Shown here piece by piece: positions 55,302 through 64,000 of a stretch of 64,000 nucleotides of DNA. The notes beneath the pieces were generated by a model. It was not told the DNA's origin. It searched no databases and saw only the letters and a list, made by a program, of their open reading frames with translations. Within the stretch, counting starts at the first letter, position 1; every line of letters starts with the position of its first letter. Position numbers and translations under genes: made by a program. Source of the DNA: Rugalucina vietnamica. Taxonomy: Eukaryota > Mollusca > Bivalvia > Lucinida > Lucinidae. The stretch is from contig OZ024871.1 in NCBI GenBank assembly GCA_964017185.1, positions 25,892,488 through 25,956,487 on the forward strand, in the 5' to 3' direction.

Positions 55302-56481
55302 GTTTACACTGGGCCATGTTCTCATCACGTTCTTACTACATCCTAAAAAAATTAAGGATGCCGTAAGGACGTGGTACGGTCTTGTAGTAAGGACGTAGCA
55401 AGGTCTTGATGGACGTGAAGGTCTTGGTCAAATTTTGAACATGCTGAAAAGAATAGTTGCGAGGATGGGGTGGAATTAGAATGAAGTAAGGACGTGATAA
55501 GGACATAGTAGGAACTTTTAGGATGTAGTAACGTAGTGCAAATGTAGTAAGGTCTTGATGGACCTGGTATACGAACCTGTTGCAGACCATCAAGACCTCA
55601 CTACATCCTCACTACGTCCGCGCTGCATCCATCAGGTTCTCGATAAGACCCTACCAAGCTTCTCATACGTCCATACCACGTCCTAGAAGACTTCACTGCA
55701 TTCTTATCACGTCCTTGCAGTTCCCAACACGTCCTCTGTAGGTTCTTACCACGTTCATGCCAGGTTCTTATCACATCTTCCCCGTTTTATTAATTTTGTT
55801 TTTATTGACTCGTTCCCTCAAGCAATAGCTTGCACGTCACTCATTTTGAAATGTTAAATGTTATATGATTTGCCAATAAAATTGAGTTGAGTGGAGTTGA
55901 AATAAAAAAAAATGAACCGAGAGGTATACTCTTGCAATTCCTGCTTCTTCAATAACACCATAACTTACCGGGTGCACACGCAGAATAGGATGAGACATTA
56001 CTGTGTGCGCCCCTAGCTAAGAGCTATGAAAATGGATATGATGATGATGATCATGATGAGGATGATGATGATGATGAAAAAGGTTTCACTATGGACATTA
56101 CAACGGATTATTAGCAGCGTTGAGGATGGAGTTTCAGTACTCGCTCTTCATCTGAGCACAATTATTATAATACATAAACAGTTAGAACGTGCTGAAACCG
56201 TAGTATGCACGTGGCGTGAACTGCTTGGTCTTTGTGAGGACGTTGTAAGGATGTAATGTGAATGGGATGAGCTTGGTGAGCACGTAGTAAGAACCTAGTG
56301 TATACGTGAAGGACCTAGTAAGGACGTGGTGCGGACGTAGTAAGGACGTGGTGGGGACGTAGTGAGGAAGTAGTGTGAACTTACAAAACCAGAAATCATT
56401 TCATTTTGAGTCCGTCCTCGCCACATTTTGAATTGATTAGGATGTGGTAAGGATGTGGTGAGAGTTTGGCCCAGTGTAGAC
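55302..56481. mobile_element. TIR element packed with ACGTAGTAAGG-type short repeats
   Basis: GTTTACACTGGGCCA (55302-55316) and TGGCCCAGTGTAGAC (56467-56481) are inverted ends. Between them a degenerate ~12-mer (GGACGTAGTAAGGACGTGGT and its complement ACTACGTCCTTAC) is repeated dozens of times in both orientations. A GAT-repeat (about 56035-56078) and non-repeated DNA lie in the middle. No transposase. Confidence 0.7.
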
Positions 56482-56818
56482 TTAACATAAGGGATACTAC
56501 ATAGCAAATGCTAACAAGCGATATTTTATAACAGAAATAAGACAACATAACAAATACAAAATGTATTGCACCCTGATAAATTCCATCTTTTGTTTAAAAC
56601 ATGTTCATTTGTCTTATTTACAAAATGGCATGAATGTATGATGTAGTCTACTTCAAGGGTTCAATCACTGGGTGCTTCCTTGGTCCCGATATAAAAAAAA
56701 TTTTTTTGACTTTTTGGTAACAGATTTTGTTCTACTATGTTAACATCAAATCTCCACAAAGCAGAGTTAGCAGTAAGATTAAATGCATAATTTATATCAC
56801 TTCTTCACAAATCAAACC
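56482..56818. other. No gene seen
   Basis: AT-rich sequence without a recognisable exon or repeat. Confidence 0.45.
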
Positions 56819-59099
56819 AGAGGACCAATGGTCCTGTAAACGCTCACCTGAGTCTGCTGCATATACCAATAAACATGTTTGAATATTATGGTATTTAACC
56901 CCAGTGCAGGGGCAGATGAAGCCCTTGGGCCGTTTTCTTTTTTCAGAATTATCAATATTCTGTCCATGGATGCTTCACGCCAAGTTTCATTAAAATCAAT
57001 CTATTGGTTTCAGAGAAGAAGATATTTGAAGGGTTTTTACCATATATGGGCATGGTGGCCATCTTGGTCATGTGACTTAGATTATTAATATATACATTGG
57101 TTCCCCCATCCTATAGGTGCTTCACATAAAATTTGGCTTCAATTGGCCAAGTGGTTTTAGAGGAGAAGATGTTTGAATATTATGGTAATATACATGTATA
57201 TTGCCCCGGGGTGTGGACATATGAGCCCTTAGGTCCATTTTATTTTCAGGATCATTAATATTTAGTCCTACTACCCATTTCCTGCAAGATTTTCACCTCA
57301 AATGACTTTTTAAAAGTTTTCCCCATTCCAATGCATTGGCGACCTATGTTGACCTTGTCGTAAAATAGGTCAAGGTCACCACAGGGTCATGATTTATATA
57401 TACATTGTAGTACTTCAGCCATTGGTGCTTCATACCAAGTTTCTTTGAAATCGGTCCTCAAAATTCGGAGAAGATGATTTTTGAAGGGTTTTTACCATAT
57501 ATGGGCATGGCAGCCATCTTGGTTATGTGCACTAGATAATTTATATATACATTAATTCCCCCATTCCATAGATGCTTCACCTACAATTTGGCTTTGATTC
57601 GCCAAGCGGTTTCAGAAGAGAAGATGTTTGAATATTATGGTAATATACATGTATATTGCCCCGGGATGGGGGCAGATGAGCCCCTGGGGTCCAATTTTTT
57701 TCAGAATCATTAATATTCAGTCCTACTGCCCATTTCCTGCAAGACTTTCACTTTAAATGACATTTTAAAAGTTTTCCCTATTCAAATGCATTGGCGACCT
57801 ATGTTGACCTTGCCGTAAAAAAAGGTCAAGGTCATCACAGGGTCATGATTTATATGCACATTGTAGTACTTCAGCCATCGATGCTTCATGCTAGGTTTCT
57901 TTAAAATCGATCCACCTGTTCTGGAGAAGAAGATTTTTGAAGGGTTTTTACCATATATGGGCATCTCTGCCATCTTGGTCATGTGACCTGGATTATTTAT
58001 ATACACATTGATTACCCCTTCCTATTGATGCTTCACATAAAATTTGGCTTTGATTGGCTAAGCGGTTTTAGAGGAGATGATGTTTGAATATTATGGTACT
58101 AATATACATGTATATTGCCCCGGGGTGGGGGCATATGAGCCCCTGGGGTCCAATTTTTTTCAGAATCATTAATATTCAGTCCTATTGCCCATTTCCTGCA
58201 AGAATTCACTTTAAATGACTTTATATGACATTTTAAAAGTTTTCCCCATTCAAATGCATTGGCGACCTATGTTGACCTTGCCGTAAAATAAGTCAAGGTC
58301 ATCACAGGGTCATGATTTATATACACATTGTAGTGCTTGAGCCATCAATGCTTCATGCCAAGTTTCTTTGAAATCGATCCACCTGTTCTGGAGAAGAAGA
58401 TTTTTGAAGGGTTTTTACCATATATGGGCATCGCGGCCATCTTGGTCATGTGACCTGGATTATTTATATACACATTGATTACCCCTTCCTATTGATGCTT
58501 CACATAAAATTTGGCTTTGATTGGCCAAGCGGTTTCAGAGGAGATGATGTTTGAATATTATGGTAATATACATGTATATTGCCCCGGGGTGGGGGCATAT
58601 GAGCCCCTGGGGTCCAATTTTTTTCAGAATCATTAATATTCAGTCCTAATGCCCATTTCCTGCAAGACTTTCACTTTAAATGACTTTAAATGACATTTTA
58701 AAAGTTTTCCCCATTCAAATGCATTGGCAACCTATGTTGACCTTGCCGTAAAATAAGTCAAGGTCATCACAGGGTCATGATTTATATACACATTGTAGTG
58801 CTTGAGCCATCAATGTTTCATGCCAAGTTTCGTTGAAATCAGTCCACCGGTTCTGGAGAACAAGATTTTTGAAGGGTTTCTACCATATATGGGCATGGCG
58901 GCCATCTTGGTCATGTGACCTGGATTTCTTATACACACATTGGTTCCCCCTTCCTATAGATGCTTCACATAAAATTTGGCTTTGGTTGGCCAAGCGGTTT
59001 CAGAGAAGAAGATCTTTGAAATTGTGGACGGACGGACGGACGCCGGATCATGGCCATCCTATAAGCTCACCTTGTGAGCCTAACGGCTCAGGTGAGCTA
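56819..59099 (-). mobile_element. AGCTCACC element family, copy C with ~475-bp internal repeats
   Basis: Reverse of copy B: starts AGAGGACCAATGGTCCTG and ends TAACGGCTCAGGTGAGCTA with a GGACGGACGGACG run before it. Five tandem units carry TTTTTACCATATATGGGCAT (near 57038, 57489, 57947, 58417 and 58880) followed by GCCATCTTGGTCATGTGAC. Adjacent units are highly similar, showing recent expansion. Confidence 0.78.
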
Positions 59100-59351
59100 A
59101 TAAAAAGTTACACATAAAATTGCATTCAAAGCACTAATTTATGACTTGAAATTCTTTCAGTGACGTCATAAATAAGAATCAAATCAAATCATTGGCCAAA
59201 TTCTAGGAATTATTGTAGAAAAAAATCTGATACTGGAATCAAATAAAACCAAATCCTGTCGGGACCTATAGAAAAAATCAAACAAAACGTATTAATTTTG
59301 TGTCCGGGTCAAGAAAACACCCAGTGTCAATGACCTAAGGAAAAACTGCCA

Positions 59352-62300
59352 TCATAAAGGGTTTATTATCCAAATGAATCCCAAACTGAGTACCATGGTG
59401 ATGGTTGTCATAGAAACATCACTGGAATGATTGCAGTTGTCTGTATGGCACACGACATAACACAGTGTGATGTTATTGTTCTGTTCTACACACCCCTCAC
59501 TGACTCGAACCATAGTACATCCACGGCTAAACTGTATAAGTGTACCTACAAAACATGAAATGAGCCATGTTATGAGAAAACCAACAACATGGTTTCCTAA
59601 CAGGTCCGACACAAACCGAGCACAGAAGATGGCTAGAGGCTGAAAATTTTGGATTTAGAAAGTAGCGGAATTGTACTATCTGTGTAGCGAAAACAAAGGC
59701 GCTGATCAGCAGTTACTGCGAAGCTGATTTGCGCCTTTGTTTTCGCATATGCAAAATGTTGGTATTCTTACGATGTGGCTCAAATTGTTTGTGGGTTTTT
59801 TTGTCTTCCAAAAATGTCCAAGAAAAGAACAAAATAAAAAAATACATAGGTTTAATTTAATGGACCAAACAATTAACAAACTTAAATGGTTTGTCTTTTT
59901 AAAGAAATGTAACAGTAGACAATGAAAACAGAATTTCTATAATGTATGATACTTAAGTTTCTTTAATTTTTCTGTGGATAGATGTATATGGAAGAGTATT
60001 AGGCCCAGGTAATTTTTTTTTTCAATTTTGAAATTTGGAGTTACTAAGTCGATTTTCGACTTAGTAACTGGAAATTTGGACTTAGTAACTGGAAATTTCG
60101 ACTTAGTAACTCGAAATTTCAACTTACTATCTCGAAATTTCGACTTATTATCTCAAAATTTTGTCTTAATAACTCGAAATTTCGACTTACTATCTCGAAA
60201 TTTTGACTTATTATCTCGAAATTTCGACTTAATTACTCGAAATTTTGACTTAGTAACTCGAAATTTTGACTTACTATCTCGAAATTTCGACTTATTATCT
60301 CGAAATTTCGACTTAATAACTCGAAATTTCGACTTACTATCTCGAAATTTCGACTTATTTACTCTACTGTACGCCAGTTTCCGGTAATAGATAGTAAGTC
60401 AAAATTTTGAGTTACTAAGTCGAAATTTCGAGTTACTAAGTCGAAATTTCGAGTTATTCAGTCGAAATTTCAAGATAATAAGTCGAAATTTCGAGACAGT
60501 AAGTCGAAATTTCGAGTTACTAAGTCGAAATTTCGAGTTACTAAGTTGAAATTTCGAGATAATAAGTCTAAATTTCGAGATAATAAGTCAAAATTTCGAG
60601 ATAGTAAGTCGCAATTTCGAGTTATTAAGTCGAAATTTCGAGATAATAAGTCGAAATTTCAAAATTAAAAAAAAATACCTGGCCCTAATGCTCTTCCATA
60701 GATGTATGAACATGCCAAATTTTGATGATCAAGTAATATGCTGTCTGCAATTGGCAATAATTCTCTTAAACTAAGAATTCAATTTAAGGAATAACTAATT
60801 GAATTTCACACCTTCAAGAATAATTTTATCTTTCCAAGAACAGTAAGTTTATTTAAAGATTAGTCTGTTGTTTTCTTTGCTCTTAATTTCTTCTTTCACA
60901 ATAGAGCTGCTTCATGAGAATAACAGATTTTCACCTATGTGAAAACAAAGACGCAGATCAGCTGTGCAGTAACTGCACAGCTGATCAGCGACTTAGTTTT
61001 CACTTCAAGGATTGTACATTTCATTTTCTTGAATCCAAAATTCCAAGCCTCTAGCCTTCTTCTGTGACTGTTACAGGCCTGTTTGTGTCAGACCTGGTCG
61101 GAAACCCTTGCGGCACAATTTTTAGTAAGCTTCCAGACTAATTAAGTGTCTTGTCTTATCTAAAATTAAGCTGCTTTTGAGTCTGTTTTTGGAAAGACAG
61201 ACCAGACAGAAGACTAAGTTCAAGATACTTTAGGTCATTCAGATTTAATTATGTCAACAATAATAGAAAAGAACCCGAGGTCCTGTAAACGCTCACCTGA
61301 TCTGGACAGCTTTACTTGTAGGGAAGCTAATGACCGCTAATGACCCCTGCCCTGGGGTGTGGCCTGTATGGACCCCAGGAGCACAGGTGATTACACTAAG
61401 GATTTAAAAAGAGGATTATTGAACATTGCTACACATGAAATATAAAAGCTCCGGTACTCATGGTCTCTTAGAAGATTTTTGTATGCTTTTCCTATTGTAA
61501 GTTTATTGGAGCTAATGTCCCCTGGGGTGGGGCCATTTTTTTTAACCCCAGGGGCATCATTGGCAGGATCTATATAAAGCATCAAATAACAATGCTACAT
61601 AGTAAATATAGAAGCTTTGGGTCTTGTGGTTTCAGAGAAGACAATTTTTCATGTATTTCCCATTATAAGCCAATGGCAGATAATGATGCCCCCGGGGCGT
61701 GGCCTGTATGGACCCCAGGGGGCACTGTTGGCAGGATTTATAAAAAAGACCACTATACATTGCTACACAAAAAATATGAAAGCTCTGGGCCCTGTGGTTT
61801 CGGAGAAGATTTTTTTTTATGTTTCTCCCATTATAAGTCTATGGGAGCTGTGTGTTGCCATGTAAACCACAATTTTATACACTCTGCTAAAAAGCTAATG
61901 CATTCAGTCCCCCAACCCAATGATGGTTTACATAAAATTTGATCAAGATCGGCCCACAAGCTTCAGAAATATTTGTCTTTGAAATTGTGGAATGTGGACA
62001 GAGGACGGATCCCTGCCTATCCTAAGCTCGGCTCGGGTGAGCTAAAAAGGGGGCAAAAAACGTTGCAACATCAGGATAATATGTCTGTGTATAATGTCTA
62101 TACCCTTTTACATCCCACTTTTGTATGGTGAAACTGGGGTGTACATTACTTTATATAGTTTGTGGGTACTCGTCAGACCTGCCTCATCAACATCCTGTTG
62201 TATACCCACAATCTATGTTTTGAGTCGGAAAAAAAAAACAGGAAAAATAAAACAAACTTGAACTGAAATTTCAAGTTTTACAACTGTAAAAATCTCATTG

Positions 62301-62452
62301 TGCAATCTTACCATTGTCACTATAAGTTTTGGTGATCATACAGTTGACATTGTGTGTGGAGTGTAGACACTCTGTGGCACTGGGTGGGGAGGTTACACAG
62401 GTTCCATTGGGCCCTGATGTACACTGGGAACACAGCAAAGCACTCTGTATCT
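59352..62452 (-). CDS. Ly6/uPAR-type three-finger protein, last two exons
   Basis: Exon A (62452-62312) and exon B (59545-59352) join with a GTAAGA donor and a TTTTGTAG acceptor, giving GAC AAT G|GT ACA. The protein runs LLCSQCTSGPNGTCVTSPPS ... CLHSTHNVNC ... SRGCTMVRVSEGC ... ITLCYVVCHTDNCN, then a hydrophobic tail (ITMVLSLGFIWIINPL). Ten cysteines, the C-x2-C opening and the closing C-x4-C-N are the Ly6/three-finger signature. The hydrophobic C-terminus suggests a GPI anchor. NGT, NIT and NHS are possible glycosylation sites. Exon A starts at a CTTTCAG acceptor with two bases of a split codon, so the signal-peptide exon lies further upstream and was not found. Ligand and role are unknown. 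Confidence 0.8.
59563..59782. mobile_element. Palindromic MITE family P, copy 15
   Basis: TGAGCCATGTTATGAGAAAA, GGCGCTGATCAGCAGTTACT (part of the centre deleted), right end TTCTTACGATGTGGCTCA. It starts only about 18 bp upstream (in gene sense) of exon B of the Ly6-like gene. Confidence 0.75.
59988..60699. mobile_element. TIR element with inverted 21-bp minisatellite and 8-bp target duplication
   Basis: ATGGAAGAGTATTAGGCCCA at the left and GGCCCTAATGCTCTTCCAT at the right are inverted ends. AGATGTAT lies directly outside both (59980-59987 and 60700-60707), an 8-bp duplication as made by hAT elements. The interior is a minisatellite of 21-bp units. The left half (about 60045-60362) reads CGAAATTTCGACTTACTATCT; the right half (about 60390-60660) carries the reverse complement. 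About 27 bp of unique sequence separates them. The whole can fold into one giant hairpin. It codes for nothing; the NFDLLSR repeats seen in translation are a by-product. Confidence 0.85.
60903..61115. mobile_element. Palindromic MITE family P, copy 16
   Basis: GAGCTGCTTCATGAGAATAA, GCAGATCAGCTGTGCAGTAA, GTGTCAGACCTGGTCGGAAA. The right end is lost. Confidence 0.7.
61277..62044 (-). mobile_element. AGCTCACC element family, copy D (diverged)
   Basis: GAGGTCCTGTAAACGCTCACC at the left and GCTCGGCTCGGGTGAGCTA at the right. Inside are three diverged units with ATTGCTACACA.GAAATATA, AAGCTCTGGGCCCTGTGGTT and CCCATTATAAG. The unit differs clearly from copies B and C. Confidence 0.65.
62065..62290. 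repeat. Repeat family T, inverted copy 3
   Basis: TACATCCCACTTTTGTATGG, GGGTACTCGTCAGACCTGCC and ACCCACAATCTATGTTTTGAG match copies 1 and 2 with the blocks rearranged. Confidence 0.5.
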
Positions 62453-62517
62453 CTGAAAGAGATATTTTTTTGCGACAATGACAGTAGATTTCGAGCATGA
62501 GAATTTTTACTTTTGTA

Positions 62518-63075
62518 TAGGGTGCTGTTTTACTATTCATTTCTTATATGGATATCCATAATTGATATCCTAAATTGAATTAAGGATATCCTAAAATAAT
62601 TTTTATAATTTAGGATATCCATAAATGAATTATGGATATCCAAAAATGAATATAGGATATCCATAAATGAATTTAGGATGTCCAAAAATCATGCTGAATT
62701 AAAGATATCCATAATTAGATTTTACTATATCTTTAATTCGAATTATGGATATCCATAAATCTATGGGGTGTTGTTTTACTATTTATTCCCTATTTATGGA
62801 TATCCATAATTCAGTTTAGGATATCATGCTGAATTAAAGATATCCATAATTAGATTTTACGATATCTTAAATTTGAATTATGGATATCCTTAAATCTATG
62901 GGGTGTTGTTTTACTATTTATTCCCTATTTATGGATATCCATAATTCATTTAAGAATATCCATAATTCAATTAAAGGATATCCTTAAATAGGATGACTAT
63001 CGATTAATGGATATCCTAAAATAGGGTTTTATTTTAGGATACTGGTATCCATAATTCATTTAAAGATATCTATAA
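62518..63075. repeat. GGATATCC-rich palindromic array
   Basis: TGGATATCCATAATTGATAT-type units recur about 25 times, mixing GGATATCC, TTAAGGATATCC and TCCATAAATGAATT in both orientations. A header TGTTTTACTATTTATTCCCT precedes blocks at 62521, 62772 and 62907. It appears again, cut by the window edge, at about 63978. Confidence 0.8.
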
Positions 63076-63094
63076 ATCGCAAGAAAATTATACC

Positions 63095-63940
63095 AGAGGA
63101 CCAATTGTCCTGTAAACTCTCACCTGAGATCTGCTGTATATACCAATAAACATGTTTGAATATTATGGAAAGTAGCCCTAGTAATGGGGCGGATCGATGA
63201 AGCCCTGGGGCCATTTCTTTTTCAGAAGGGTCATGATTCATATACACATAGTAATACTTGAGTCATCAATGCTTCATGCCAAGTTCCGTTGAAATCGGTA
63301 AACCAGTTCCGTAGAAGAAGATTTTTGAAAGGTTTTTACCATAATATATGGACATGGCAGCCATCTTGGTTATGTGACCTGGATTATTTATTTATACATT
63401 GATTCCCCCTTCCTATAGATTCTTCATATAAAATTTGGCTTGGATTGGCAAAGCAGTTTCAGAGAAGATGTTTGAATATTATGATAATATACATGTATAT
63501 TGCCCCAGGTGGGTACAGACAAGCCCCTGGGGTCCAGTTTTTTTTTTCAGAATCATCAATATTTAGTCTTACTGCTCATTTCCTGAAAGACTTTCCCCTA
63601 AAATGAATGTTGACCTTGCCGTATTTATATTTACATTGTAGTACTTGAGTCATAGATGCTTCATGCCAAGTTTCGTTCAAATCTGTCCACCAGTTCTGAA
63701 GAAGAAAATTTTTTAAGGGTTTTTACCATATATGGGCATGGCAGCCATCTTGGTCATGTGACCTGGATTATTTATATACACATTGGTTTTCCCTTCCCAC
63801 AGATGCTTCATATGAAATTTGGCTTTGATTGCCCGAGGGGTTTCAGAGAAATGGTGGATGATGACAACAACGGATGGATGTACACCACGTGCCTGCCTAT
63901 CCCATAAGCTCACCTGCGAGCCTTCGGCTCAGGTGAGCTA
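63095..63940 (-). mobile_element. AGCTCACC element family, copy E
   Basis: AGAGGACCAATTGTCCTGTA at the left and CCTTCGGCTCAGGTGAGCTA at the right. One and a half internal units (CCATCTTGGTTATGTGACC; CCATCTTGGTCATGTGACC). Same orientation as copies C and D. Confidence 0.78.
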
Positions 63941-64000
63941 ATAAAAGAAATAGGAATGATTTTCAAAAATATTGGGCGCCGTTTTACTATCTATTCCTTT

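Noticed and set aside
60028..60387. 119-codon frame with repeated NFDLLSR
   Set aside because: It is the 21-bp minisatellite (a multiple of three) read in one frame, inside a non-coding element.

Overview
The window is eukaryotic. It carries one long multi-exon gene with GT-AG introns, AT-rich introns crowded with small palindromic DNA elements, tRNA-headed SINEs and a young LTR retrotransposon. The protein signatures (a metazoan WDR90/POC16 protein, a Ly6-type three-finger protein, a Tc1 transposase, a gmr1-type LTR element) and the density of MITE-like palindromes and element-borne minisatellites fit a mollusc, most probably a bivalve. That assignment is inference, not proof.

Layout. 1-3.9 kb: no recognisable gene; a 1.8-kb terminal-inverted-repeat element with a perfect 9-bp target duplication (1054-2855) and a small hAT-like MITE. 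3.95-43.1 kb, + strand: WDR90 (POC16 family), 33 coding exons recognised, from the CFA20/DUF667 domain to the natural stop codon; only the first few codons are missing. Its introns hold a piggyBac-like MITE, several palindromic MITEs, SINEs, a 2.7-kb element built on a 151-bp tandem array, a 9.6-kb gmr1-like LTR retrotransposon (23600-33216, antisense, LTRs identical by eye) and an intact Tc1 element (41361-42872, antisense). 43.1-59.3 kb: intergenic, no gene seen, almost wholly repeats, hairpins and low-complexity DNA. 59.35-62.45 kb, - strand: the last two exons of a GPI-anchored-looking Ly6/uPAR (three-finger) protein gene whose signal-peptide exon is not seen. The right end is a GGATATCC-rich palindromic array and another element copy.

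The most unusual observations are these. (1) WDR90 shows repeated local duplications that each copy a 3' splice site plus the head of the following exon (exons 10, 12, 22 and 29, a fragment of exon 25, and a possible older pair, exons 17/18). (2) Copies of one palindromic MITE family sit 10-45 bp upstream of exons. (3) The LTR element has integrase before reverse transcriptase (gmr1-type order) and identical LTRs, yet its Gag is cut after about 120 residues and replaced by 3.6 kb of mostly non-coding DNA with tandem and inverted repeats. (4) Several non-autonomous elements have internal tandem arrays, including one with an 8-bp target duplication whose interior is an inverted minisatellite.

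All exon limits were worked out by hand from reading frame, splice consensus and remembered WDR90 family similarity; no search or RNA evidence was available.
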